Below are positions 32,067-43,380 of a stretch of 64,000 nt of DNA, piece by piece. Each line of letters starts with the position of its first letter. Positions within the stretch are counted from its first letter, which is position 1. The notes beneath the pieces were generated by a model. That model did not search any database. It saw only the letters and a list, made by a program, of their open reading frames with translations, and was not told the DNA's origin. Made by a program: the position numbers and the translations under genes. This stretch comes from Lepiota brunneoincarnata (taxonomy: Eukaryota; Basidiomycota; Agaricomycetes; Agaricales; Agaricaceae), in the NCBI GenBank assembly GCA_023014365.1, contig JAEBUN010000016.1, forward strand, positions 372,001-436,000, given 5' to 3'.

Positions 32067-34149
32067 TCAGACCTGCGAGTGCCACGCAGAATTTTCATTA
32101 CCACTTCCTCCTCCAGTAGACTCGTCCCCCTCATTCATACTCGCCTTGTCGGTTCGGAAAGTAGAACTTGATACAGAATGGCGCGTCGAGTGGTCTTCAT
32201 CCGTTTCATCATCATATCCCCCTACGCTGCTCTCTCCCGCACCCCCCTCATTTTGTTCTTCATCATCACCTTCATCCTCAAACGCCTCCCACTCGCTGGC
32301 ATTCCTTAATGCAGCGGCATTCGTCCTAGACGTCAAGCTCAAGGGCAACCACCTCAGCTTGAAAAACGATGGGCCCGAATACCTTGGTATGTTAGATCCA
32401 TCGGTCCCAGTCTCGTTCGTCATCTTGTCACCAACAGAGCTCCCGGATGGAGCCTCCCCATTTTCTACGATCGATGCCCTCCCCCCAACAATAACAGGCT
32501 CGCTAAATCCAACGACGTATGGCGGTGGGTTTGGGACCGCATATGAATTCTTGGTACTGGAGCCAGCAGTCGATTGTTCCGTTGACATCGAGAATGAGAT
32601 GGTACCGGGTGTCACGCCGTGCGTTCGAAGGTGCCTCTTAGCGTTCGAACGCACGCCAAAGGCACGGTCACAACCTGGGAAAGTGCATGGATAAGCTACG
32701 AAGACCAAACGTGATATCAATACGGTGACAGTGTTCGGATGCTGCGACGGCCTGAATGCATCTGCAACAAGGCGGAGGCGTGCAAGGACAATAGGACGCA
32801 CGCTTCGCATTGCTATGGGTGTTCATATGGGTATATAGTCCACTTGGCCTAAGGGTAAAAGGTTTCAACAGTGCCGAAAAAAAATCCGGAGAGAGATACA
32901 ACACCTACCGAGGAAATTGTTTACCACACACAGTACATCTATGCATCTTGGACTTTTTCTTCTTTCTCGCGGGTGGTTGTGGGTCCGGGATTTGATCGTC
33001 GGACTGAGGCATCTCAATCATGCCATTGACTGCCTCTATGCTTGCCCCAGACAGAAGAGGCTCACTCGCGGCAGGGGGTGCCTGCGGGGCGTGCACCCCA
33101 GGTGGAAGTTGAGGAGGATCACTCTGCTGGGCTTCGGAGCGCTGCTGGAGAGCAGTGAACGCTAGATGGGGAGGAAGGACAAGCGGGGTGTAATTTGCAT
33201 GGGCCCTGAACTCGAATGCACCCCCATCCAACATAGGCATGGATGTGGATGCAGAGGGAACCAGGGATGTGGTAGTACTCATGGGAATGGAGAAGGATTC
33301 TCGTGTTGGGTTCATTGTCATGTATCTATCCGTGCCTACATTGGGGCTCATCTGCGGAATGCTGATTATAGTAGGCGACATCGGTGACCGACGCACGTCT
33401 ACGGTGTTATCGCCCACAGGGTTGCCAGACATTGAGATTGGAGCGGAGGAAGGTGCATGGCTACTCGTTGCTCTCGGTTCCGAGGAATGGTGCGGAAGAG
33501 GCTGAAAGGGGATGTCGGCGCATGATGTCGGGCCAGGGTGAGGAGGTGGAGGGTCAGCGTGATAATAGTCTGAGAGGAGCATGGGCGGATACATTGAATG
33601 GCGCGAAGCAGTCTGGCTGGCCGAGTAACGCGTATCGTATTCGGGGAGTATACGCAGATGATGTTGGATCGGATTTGTGGGAACTGAGAGCGTGGGGGAC
33701 GGATGTGGAGTCGGAATGGGTGCTCCATACGGGTTGATGTGATGAACGTGATCTTGTCGATTCCCGCCGGGGGAAGAGGGGATCGGAGGGTCTGTGGAGG
33801 ACGCGTATCGGGAGTCTGGCTGGTTCTCGTCGGCTGGAGGAGCGCTCGTGGAGCCGATATGCCCGGTATGAGGCATAGTTCGCCTTTTGGTAGCCAATGT
33901 GGCTGGTGGTGTGGTCCACTGGGTGGGTTGTGGGTGTCCACGTGAAAGGCGCAAGGCCCCACCGGAATAAGATCGTCGTCTGAGGGATTCGAGGGAAGGC
34001 GGTTGCGCCAAATGATAGACTGGAGTTGGATTCACAGAGGAAGGTAGTGGCGAGGCATTCTCTAGTAGGCCTGTGGTCGCACGTGCGAGGGTTGGAGCAG
34101 CTGCCTGCCCAGCAGCACCACCAGCGGAGGAATGTGGGGAATGCGTCAT
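32067..34149 (-). CDS. C2H2 zinc-finger transcription factor
   Basis: Exon 1 from ATG 34149 (MTHSPHSSAGGAAGQAAAP) encodes about 410 Pro/Ser-rich, probably disordered residues, ending in a basic stretch KKKKSKMHRCTVCGKQFPR. Splicing gives RPSGLYTHMNTHSNAK and, after a second intron of about 110 nt, PYPCTFPGCDRAFGVRSNAK then RHLRTHG. These are two tandem fingers, C-x2-C-x12-H-x3-H and C-x4-C-x12-H-x3-H, with linker near HSNAKPY. The C-terminal tail has acidic stretches (EAFEDEGDDEEQ, YDDETDEDH) that could activate transcription, and stops at 32067. The FPRPSGL..HMNxH and VRSNAKRHLRTHG pattern is common in mushroom regulators, including the developmental c2h2 type; orthology is not shown here. 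The promoter is duplicated near 35.85-36.2 kb. Confidence 0.88.
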
Positions 34150-34429
34150 GAGGCTTCGATTCTGGCCATCTGACCCGGCTATTTATAACCGCAGCAATGA
34201 AACTGGGCAAGGTTCTAACAAAAGTCGGTTCAGGCAATTTGACTTGGCGGGGAGCCCCAAGATGAGAACACAGGAACATACTTTCGCGGATCTGAAATTA
34301 ACGAGATGACGGTTGGGCAGAGTGTTAAAAACGAAAGTCACCGTGCACGTGACATGATTGAACTGACGTCGTCGTCAGGCACAATTAGTGCAGGGCCTCT
34401 CTAGCCAACCGTCCGCGTAAAGGCCCCTA

Positions 34430-34862
34430 GTGCGCCTTGCATGCTGCAACCACCGCAAATCTAACAATTCTTTCAAGGAACAATGTGTCTGGTAGCGTGT
34501 GTCACCAACAGCACACTTGCTTCCCTTCCTGCCACCAAATCGCTCGGGAAATGGTTCCGACATCCTTCTTAGTCTCCCAAGTTCTAAAATCAGGTAGGGT
34601 TCGCCCATCGAATCGCGCGCAGACCTGCCTGATCAGATTAATTTAAATCGGGGTAAAACTCCCCTCGTTCCAAAAATCATCTCTAGGTCTGGAGAGATGG
34701 ATATCCTAGCCAGACCTCGAGTATGCGACCTTCGCCCTGCCGGTACTCTCATTCAGTACGGGGCTGGAGGTCCAACGCCCTAGATACACCTGATCTAGAC
34801 CTCATCTTCTTTCCTGCTTTTGCATTTGACAGGACATTCGCGCGACTTGGGGATTGGCGGGC
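34430..34862 (+). pseudogene. 5-formyltetrahydrofolate cyclo-ligase fragment
   Basis: A partial, internally deleted copy of the gene at 36261. Conserved pieces are GCAAACCTAAC-like start exon sequence, CACCAACAGCACAC, PTSFLVSQVLKSG at the exon end, CCAAAAATCATCTC, then a jump to DTPDLDLIFFPAFAFDR and TFARLGDWR where homology ends. The segment between the VPKI block and the DTPDLD block has lost the WGIKEPD exon part. Notably the VSQVLKSG junction is intact here but broken in the longer copy. Confidence 0.75.
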
Positions 34863-34879
34863 GTTGTGCTAACAGCCGC

Positions 34880-35090
34880 GGCATTTCCATGACTGCGGTA
34901 GACTAGGATCGCGATGCTCCCCTCCAGTGTAAGTTCTCCTCGGGTACATGCCGCCCCTCAGGCCTCAAGCTTCTACTGGGTGGCCTGAAATTTAGACATC
35001 CGGAGTAACGCTGTTTGTCCAGCCTGATCAATCAGTTCTACTTTGAAGTACCATTCCCCGTCCATATTGGTCGAGTACAGTTGCTATGCA
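34880..35090 (-). pseudogene. CFA20 gene fragment
   Basis: On the minus strand GEWYFKVELIDQAGQTALLR followed by MSKFQ and a donor matches GREWSFEAGLVDQAGRTGV to STFQ of the gene at 38592-39585. A second match, ATGACTGCGGTAGACTAGGA at about 34890, corresponds to the 3' part of that gene (38750-38790). The two pieces are adjacent in reduced form, so most of the gene has been deleted. Confidence 0.7.
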
Positions 35091-35099
35091 AACAGCGTG

Positions 35100-36260
35100 A
35101 GCTATCCTTTCGCGAAGAAAAGAAACCAAAAGGGCAAACGATCGTAGACCTAACTCCACCGAAACAAAATAGCGGTTATTAGCGTTAATATTTTGGGGAA
35201 CTCAACATCTCAGCATAACTCAACATGATATCAGCTCCAACTATTTTCACTCCAAGTCTACCATCTGGCCTGAGGTCACTCTTGCTTCAAGATTCCGAGG
35301 GACCGAGATCTTTGTTCGCGAAAAGAAAATTTGAAGCAAGTCACATGAGCCTGAGGAATATATTGGTGTTCCACTGCCATACTGTGTGTATATTCGGTCG
35401 TTGGAACCTCATCTGTTAGCAAATGAGCTCCAGCTCGCCGATTCCGGTCCCGTAGACTACGATCTGTACGAAATAATGGCCTCTCAGTCACTCGGCGTAC
35501 GGGCGAGTACTGAGTACTGACTGATGTATCATCCAACCTGTAAGAATAAAATCGGTAGTCCGTGCACCCCTCGCAGCGACCTAAACCAGCGAGCGGAAAG
35601 AGACTCAAGTCGACGCTCCGCTCGATGGATGCGGAGTGCAGTAATGAATGCCTCAATTTGGGCCAGATGGGGAACGTCTGAGACAGAGCTGAGAGTGGTT
35701 GAGGACTTCTTTGAGGTCGCTAGGCGTGAATTATTTGGAAGGTTCGAACAAACCGAGCGAGGAGAGGTCGGAAGGTGTGTGCATTGAGTGTGTACATTGA
35801 GTATTCCTTTGTAACAAGGCCAAAACCTAGCAGCGAATGAGTGCGTCATGCATGATGCCCCGATTCTGGCTACTTATAATCGAAGCGTGGGGCAGCTAGC
35901 CACTCGTCCCCGGGCATTGACTCTCAGCGCGCAGAGTTGGAGGAGGTTCATGGTGTCCTGCGATACATATAACTAGAGTAATATGTGACAGAAAATTTGA
36001 CACACACGAGTCAATCCAACTCCCGCTGGAAATCCAAAAGGTTTCTTGCAGCAAGGACATGATTCGGCTTATGCGATCGAGTCCGCGGGAAAGCAAGATG
36101 AGAACACGGAGACAGAATTTTTGCGAAACTGAAAGATGACGGTTACGAGATAGAAACCATGGCCCCTGAGATTCACCGCGCACGTGATATAAATGTCCCA
36201 CGTCGTGCCAGACATAATTAATTAACTAACAACCGGAACCTCCTTGTCAACACCCACTAC
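35100..36260. other. no supported gene; holds unit B of the duplication
   Basis: 35100-35850 has no recognised content; a minus-strand frame starts MTHS at 35849, the same four residues as the C2H2 protein start, but then diverges. From 35850 to 36260 it is the second copy of the C2H2 upstream region and serves as promoter for the cyclo-ligase gene. Confidence 0.5.
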
Positions 36261-37216
36261 ATGTCCGTACTCCAGTCGACCCTAAAGGCCCATAAACGGG
36301 CCTTGCGCACAGCAATTACTGCAAACCTAACCGCTATCCCATCCCACGTCATTCAGGAACAATGTATTTGCATGTTTCTTTTTTGCTTTTCCAGGTTCCG
36401 GGACATGACATATGTTGCGGCTACCAACAGCACACGCCGTCATCAGCCGACTTGCTACGCTTCCCGCATTTCAACATGCCAGATCACTCAGCTGTTACCT
36501 CAGCATGCCTTCGGGGGAGGTCCAGACATCTTCCATAGTTTCCTAAGGCTCTAGAATCAGGTAGGGTTCGTGCATCGTTTTCTTTCTTTGCGTACGGATC
36601 CGCCGATGCCGTCAGACGGTCTAATCAATATAAATCAAGGCAAATCTCTCTTTGTTCCCAAAATCATCTCCAGGTCGGGAGAGATGGATTTTCTCAAAAT
36701 TTATGACAAGGATGACCTCGCGTCCCTCCCGAGTGGTGTATGGGGGATCAAAGAGCCGGACTTGAATTGGCAGGGCAATCCACGTTCGAGAGGTGGGTAT
36801 GCGGTCTTATGTCGTGCCTGTACTCTCTCTCATTCAGTATGGGGGGGCTGGACGTGTGAAAGCTCTTGATACACCTGATCTAGACGTCATCCTCCTTCCT
36901 GCTGTCGCATTCGACAGGGCTTTTGGGCGACTCGGGCACGGCAAAGGGTTCTATGATCGGTTCCTCACATCATACCATGCTGCTTTTCAGAAGCGACCGC
37001 TACTAGGTTTGGCATCAACTACCTTCCTTTTTCCCTTACCAGTATAAATGACTTCCGGTTTAAGTTGGATTGGCACTTCGCGAGCAGCTCGTTGAACAAG
37101 AGCCCATTCCAATGGGTGAACATGATTGGTCAATGGATTATATTGTCACTCCAGACGAAGTTTTGGTCCATCCAGGACTGACTTCTCAGGATGCTCCTCG
37201 GCAACACGTCTCCTGA
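36261..37216 (+). CDS. FAU1: 5-formyltetrahydrofolate cyclo-ligase, apparent frame break
   Basis: ATG 36261 opens [20 protein letters not shown] and SHVIQEQ. Later exons read [91 protein letters not shown] and [36 protein letters not shown] with stop 37214-37216. YLSMPxGEVxT, DVILLPxVAFD and [12 protein letters not shown] are family signatures (ATP-dependent conversion of 5-formyl-THF to 5,10-methenyl-THF). Between VQTSSIVS and ESGKSLF there is a TAA and one extra base compared with the fragment at 34.6 kb (TCCTAAGGCTC versus TCCCAAGTTC). Unless an unusual intron removes it, this copy would be truncated after about 80 residues. Everything else looks well preserved. Confidence 0.75.
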
Positions 37217-38591
37217 ATTCAATTCGACGAAAATGAACTCTTACCGAAGGGTGGTACCGGCTGATGGATCATATGTACATACGGTAACAATGTGTTATGC
37301 CGGTTCCGGACAGCATCTCTGTCAAGCGCCCATAGACTGGTACCCTCGATGTTGATTATTATGCCAGAGGTAATACGTGTGGTCTATACCAACGAGCTAA
37401 TACTATGATACTGAAAACAAACTACTGCCCCAAGCTCTCAAGACTCCAAAATTCAACGGGAGCCAACTTGAGTCGGTACTGGGCATCATTCGCTCCGAGG
37501 TCTAAAAACCTCGTCCTAGCGCCAACAATCCACCAAAAGTGACCGGGGGCCCATTGGGACGCTCGAGAGGAAGGATTAGCGCTAATCCATGATCGATGGT
37601 CCCCAATACCCAACCACCGGCCTGGGCCGAGGATAAAATCCCGGAAGGACCCGTCCGTCAACTTTTCCCGAGATTAACAAATTCCCAGAGCTGCGGACAG
37701 GGAGACGAGATCGTAAGCCCTTCATCCTATTGTCGAGCGGCGGGTTTGGCAATATCATGATTGCCGAAGCCAGAACGGAATTCAATGTCGACACCGAAAA
37801 GAAAGATCAATGCTTTCATATTCCGCTTGCACGCCTGCCTGCCTTCGCCTTAGGACCTCTTCTTCTCGGCTCAAGCATGTCTGTGTGTCTCACTTACTTG
37901 CCTTTGGGTTCCGAAGATATAATCGAAGTTGCATCTCGGATCCCATTCTCATTTAATATTTCATCTAGAAATATCATAAGAATTCACTTTCAAACCACCC
38001 GTCGACCGATGAGGCAGGGTAGTAAAAACCAAGACGGAAGAAAACCTGAGTGCTCTTAGGGTCGTATTGCGTGTACCGCATGATACTTTACGTTGTTGGC
38101 TCGTACCTATCCATGCTGCACACTCGTAGCTAGTATGTACAGTGCGAGAGGCACTGGTACAAAATTAGCCTTTCGATTTAGGTTGAGGGAGCCCAGGCAG
38201 TTCTTTCATGAACCAATCCTCGTGGGGGTGCTTCGAGCTGAATCTCCTACTCATTACTGTATGAGAAGTGGGCCCATGCTATTGACAATTGCACCGCCAC
38301 CCACCGGGCTTCTGAATGAAGAGGATAAGTAGTCCTTAAGTTAATGCTCATCTGAATAACGGAGGGAGGCCGCTCGGTTAAGTTTCATATGAAGATCTGT
38401 TCCAGTGGGTTAACTCTTCCGCCGCCATGAGTCTAAGCCAGACAATGCTTGCGATCGCTGTTGGTGGGCTGAAGCTTAGACACCAACCCTCACCCAAGAA
38501 CCACAAAACTCGTATACCACATGGTATCAGACCAGGCGATCGTACAGAGAGAAAAAAAACATTGTGTGCTGTTAATCCGACACGAAACTGA
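37217..38591. other. intergenic
   Basis: About 1.4 kb between convergent genes. No coding exon is supported; the frame at 37730-38059 has no recognised domain. Confidence 0.4.
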
Positions 38592-39585
38592 TCAATCCGC
38601 GGAGTACAGTCCGAACTCCCATGGCAGGTTCTGACCAGGTCCACTTTCGTTGAACCAAATCCTTCGCAGACGGCAGGTAGCATATACGCGGACGTACGAA
38701 ACATGCGAATATGAACCAGAGGGTACCACGGCAGCGGCTGCGGCATCCCATGACTGCGGCGAACTAAGATCGTGATCCCCCTCTCTGTCCGATGTAAGAA
38801 GTGTCGAGTAAGAGAAGTAAGGAAGAAAGTGAGGGAGATGCAGATCGATCGTGGTCCACGCGGTCAGTGGCCGAGTTGATCGAGATGGAAAGGATAAGGG
38901 GAGGTGAAGCAGGGGGTAAGAGCGCGGCTTGTTTTGATTGAGTTTGAGCCTTGGTTGTTTCTGTAAAATAGATGCAGAGCATGAGCCATGTTCGTCCTTG
39001 CATGATATGTAGAACATGGAACGGGAGCTGAGCGCTGATGATCTGCGGAAATGTAGCGACAGGAAGTCTAGGGTACAGCAGCATTGACAGCGACAGCGAC
39101 TTTAGAAGCAGAAGGAAGGAACCATTTACCTGGAATGTAGACATCCGGAGCACACCGGTTCGTCCAGCCTGATCAACCAGCCCTGCTTCAAAGGACCATT
39201 CTCTGCCTAGATTTCGAACTTGCAAGTGCATCCACGGGTGCTTGAGCCCGAGTGCTTGGCTTCTTTCATCAGAGGTCCAAGGCGGACATTGTACGTACGT
39301 CGTCGGCAATGTCGGAGATTGTATTTGGAGCACAGTTTGGTCAAGGGCATAACCCGCGTCGTCAGAATCGCCTGAGCCACCTCTTACAGCACCGCCGAGG
39401 TCTACTATTGGAGGAGGCGATATCAAAGATGTGGTTTCTGTAAGGGGTGAGCCATCGTGAAGAAGCCTTATGCATGACTCGGGGGTTAAGGAGCCGTCGA
39501 CTGTGCTGCTCCACAGTTGCAGCGGCTGTGAGCTGGTAGACGAGAATATCGAAACAGCTGGTGGCTGGAGCACACCCAGGAACAT
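38592..39585 (-). CDS. CFA20-domain (CFAP20-like) protein
   Basis: Exon 1 from ATG 39585 gives MFLGVLQPPAVSIFSSTSSQ, PLQLWSSTVDG, a Gly/Asp-rich insert, HPWMHLQVRNLGREWSFEAG and LVDQAGRTGVLRMSTFQ. After an intron of about 160 nt the second exon reads KQPRLKLNQNKPRSYPLLHL, PLSFPSRSTRPLTAWTTIDL, SHVSYVRVYATCRLRRIWF and WEFGLYSAD, stop 38592-38594. MF..FQ..xxSI.S..S.PLQ.W, the L-V-D variant strand, STFQ, the W-x-x-I-x-L strand and Y-V-x-V-x-A-x-C-R-L-R-R-I-x-F follow the order of CFAP20 (DUF667). In animals the domain sits in axonemal inner junctions and also has nuclear roles. Mushrooms have no cilia, so a non-ciliary role is likely. Length is about 270 residues, longer than animal CFAP20 because of the insert. 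Confidence 0.85.
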
Positions 39586-42500
39586 CCGGAATTATAGCAA
39601 CAGAGATATCAAATTGCTTTGGAACATCGCGCATACATATTTGTCATGGAGACTCTTGCCAAATAATACACAATACCTCTGAGTCACTTGGAAGTATCTC
39701 CATGCATCTCGGGCTGCAAAAAAACGATATATGAAGCTTTCGAACGCATGAATCCTACCTAGACGGATTTCAGCATCCCGCTCCTGACTTCCTGACGCGA
39801 TCCGCAACAAACTAGCACATAAACGCTTAAACCTTTGGAGGAACGAGTGTAGATCAAACTTCTGACAAAGGGGACACCAGCGACCAGTCCTGATCCTCAT
39901 TCATCGATCATCATATATGACTTTATCCAGTTTTTTCCGCTCTATCCGGTTAAATAAGTGGTGCAACACCCATGTGGATTCCTTATTGAAATACTGGTAG
40001 TCGATCCAAAATTACTCTGGATTATTCTTTGGGTCGCTTCCGCCTCGCAATATTTTGGGCGCTCAAACTTAATTGAGTCCAGAGGTTCTTCACAATCGCC
40101 CCTTTTTGAAGAGGAAGAATTAAATTAAGTCGTCCATGAATCAGGCTTGTTTGCACCTCTATTAATCTGCCCGGCGATATTATCCGCCTGTCTGACCTTG
40201 ACCTGAAACGAACCTCCAATGATATTGGGTTGTCCACCATTTGCTTTATTTCTAGGCTAATATCAAATGTTTGGAAACGTGACCCCAACACCTCTACGGA
40301 CTATCTCCGCAATTGATAGGGATAGTGGTATAGCCTCCAAGTACTTGCAAAGATACTTGAACCAACAGCACCTAGGTTTGCGCGCCATACTTGATATGAA
40401 ATGTGGCTTCTGTGTTCGATCACGTTCAATGATACACCTTCTGTGAAGGAGGTGCTACAGACAACACGAGTGATTTTGAGTCACTGGCGCTCAGTTTTCC
40501 CACGACGGCTTTTCCCACCGTCTTTCGACCTCCCTTGAAAGCCTCCACTTCCAGCCTCCCCAGGCCACAATGCTGGATGCGTTCTGCGTGTGAACGAACT
40601 AGAATCCGTCAAACGCTCAGGCCATCATGATGCTTGGATACTCAGCTGGACTGACACGTTGAAACGCTAACCTTCTTGATCAATCTGAGCGCACAGCACT
40701 CAGCCCAAGTTCTGGTGCGCTTCCTGGCATCCTGCAAGTATTCTTACACAGCTAGTAACACGGTCAAGTTTCAAGTCTTCTGACACTTCATTTTTCAAAG
40801 GCATCACCGAAGGCCGCACACACCAACCCACTTGACCCATACTTTGAAACAAAGCAAGCACCCACCAATGCCCCACCGATAAAGCACCTCAGGGTCTCAG
40901 ACAAACAGCGGATATCCATTGATGTGATGTTAAGAAGGGGCATCTGTGAGTGCCTAGACCATTGGTGGCTCAGCTTCGGAACTCAGCGCACGGAGGTGAT
41001 ATCGTTCGGGAGTCATCGGGTGACAAGATGCTTGTTTTCGTCAATGGGTTCGGCCCCTCGCATCCCCCGGCCCAGCGCTTGGTCCTCGATATCTGATTTT
41101 GTGCACATCGATAACTCGAAGGTTCTTGGAACAATTATTACAACTGGATTAGATGGGCGTGGAAGCCGGCCAAACGCCCACAGAGGACATCTCACATCAC
41201 ACTCTGTTTTTACTCGCTGATTGGACGGTGTTTTGGATAGCAATTAAAGAAGGGGGCGGAATTTCGCGCCCGGGGCCCCAAGAATTCTTTTTTTTCCTTT
41301 TTTTTTTTTGTAATAAATCACTTGTTGACACGCGTTGAAGGCCGTTCCTAGGGAAATTTGCACGCCGATATCGTGACTGCTGGACTGGCTGGCTTTCCAG
41401 GTCTGTCCTAGTTGACGAGCAGGCATCATGAAGGGAGGCAGCGAATCATAACAGAGGAATACGGAGGTTGATATCGATGTGATGATTTCATAGTACGGTA
41501 TTGGTGGACTACGAGGTACCTGGTTCGTTATCAGCGGGGTTTCCAGATTTGTGACACTTCTTCTTTCATATGCCGTGGACCTACATTGTTCGACCTTCTT
41601 GGGAATTCCTGGAATTCTCCCCAAGCGACGCATCTGGGAACAGCTTTTACTTATCCAATTCACTCACCGACAATAATGATGGCCACACCCTTTTTCATTG
41701 CCGGACTTTCGAAATGACGTATGAACACCCGGACTAGTGATATGTGGATCGCTGAAGGTCAAATGGTTCGACAAGTTTCGTTTCCTTCGATGCCTAACTT
41801 GTGGCGGGCCGTTTCATCGATCTCCCAAGCCTGAAGGAGCGTTGGCTCAGCCAATCAAATTTGTGCACGTTCAACTACACTATGGTGATTTCTGGAGATA
41901 ACCTTGATATAATGCAATGAATGAGCGTGGCTTACTGCTTCTTTGCGTTGGCACTCTTATTACCAGGAAAGTGGGTCGCCATCGTACGTGATGTCAAGGC
42001 CGGCGCCACAGGATTGTTCGGACGTTCATGTTCAGGTTGCTTCTAACTACTTCACATGCTTGAGCGGAAACATCCTGACTGGGGTTCGGGGCGTCATAGT
42101 CTTCGACATAGGCCCTTACATGGAATCTTCTTAGCGTTGTTTCACCGTCTGAAGTGGTCATGCTCCATTATTTTTGACGGGAAATTTATGTTTATGGTCA
42201 TCTTCAGTCCTGATCTAATCTAGAGATGCTTGTCCGGGGTGGAGGGGTAAACATTTTCTCATGCCTTTCACGCCCTCTCGCTTGCCGCCACTGATCCTCA
42301 CTGTCAGTCGATTGGGCACTAGCAGCAGCCAAATTACAGCCACAAAAACTCCCACTACTTCCGACGGTATGCTAAATCCTAAGTGACTGGTCACCTAGAG
42401 CCTCTTTCCCTGCAAGGCTTGCTACCCTCGAGCCGACCTGATGCTGTCCGGGTAACGATTTATTTGCCGATAGCTGGTAGCGAGACCTTTCTGCGCTGGA

Positions 42501-43380
42501 ACCTTTTCATGAACCCAATCGTATTCCTTTTGTTTTTGAATGGCCTAGTTCGGTCAGCCGTGTCGGTACGCAGAATAAATTCGACGAATCGGGAAGACCG
42601 AGGATTACTACTCCGGGGACTATCCGAATGTCTCGGTTGATGACAAGTTTTCAGTTTGCGCCGCCCCACCAACCCCTCCCCCCCGCCGCACCGCACAAGC
42701 GGACAGGTGATTTCAACCCCGGTTTTTTTCTTTCTTCAGAACGACCTACGAGTATGTACTCATATTCCGAGAAGTTCGATCCTGATGGCAATTGTACGTA
42801 ACGCGTTTCTCTCTAGGCGTTCTCGTGGCGTCCTTTTTCCTTCATTTCCTGCACCTGACTACTCAATTGAGTAATTCCTGGATGATGATCGTAAGAAACT
42901 ACTTGGAAAGGCTCCGTGAGCCGTCACTACGGCAACTGAGTCATCCCCCCCCCGCGCGGCCCCTTTTTATGTTGTTGCTGCTCTTCCTGGATTACTCAAT
43001 CTTGCTGTAACCCAGTTCAGAAATCCCGTTCAATGGTTCGGCGTCTTAGTTTTGTGAGTTTCTTTGAACGCAGAAACTTTGTTGGTGTTGGGTGGGTGTG
43101 ATCAGCGTTGCGTAAGCGAGAGAGAAAGAGTTGATTCAAGCGACGGGGGTCCCGGGGGGTCGCGTTAGATTTCTTGGGATTTACCAGTCGGGTAATATAA
43201 GGCTGAAAACTCGAGTGTTTGTGCGCAGGGATGTGCTGAAAGCTGGCTGAGCTGGCAAAGTGGAAAAGACAATTGGTTCAATGGAAATGCAGCAAGGCGG
43301 GATCAGGCCTAGGGTTCGAAGTGGGGGGGCAGGGATTCATAGAACACTCGAATATGAGGGGTCTTCTCAAATGTAACAAG
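39586..43380. other. gene-poor region, part 1
   Basis: No gene supported over 3.8 kb. Long T run near 41289-41310. A minus-strand stretch at 41660-41700 reads MKKGVAIIIVG before a GT donor, and 41460-41560 has a hydrophobic frame, but I cannot connect them. Open frames are short and lack motifs. Confidence 0.4.

Larger units (their letters stand above)
34150..35100. repeat. decayed segmental duplication, unit A
   Basis: From the C2H2 start region rightward the sequence parallels 35850-36950: GATTCTGGC with TTATAA near 34160 and 35865, AAGATGAGAACACAGGAAC near 34258 versus AAGATGAGAACACGGAGAC near 36088, CACCGTGCACGTGACATGA near 34339 versus CACCGCGCACGTGATATAA, then the cyclo-ligase exons, with extra homology to the CFA20 gene near 34880-35070. 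Offset grows from about 1.7 to 2.1 kb because of indels. Confidence 0.75.

Noticed and set aside
37680..38059. Frame with SSGGFGNI resembling fungal Gly-rich GRGGxGN motifs
   Set aside because: A single short match in a frame without other conserved parts; not enough to call a gene.
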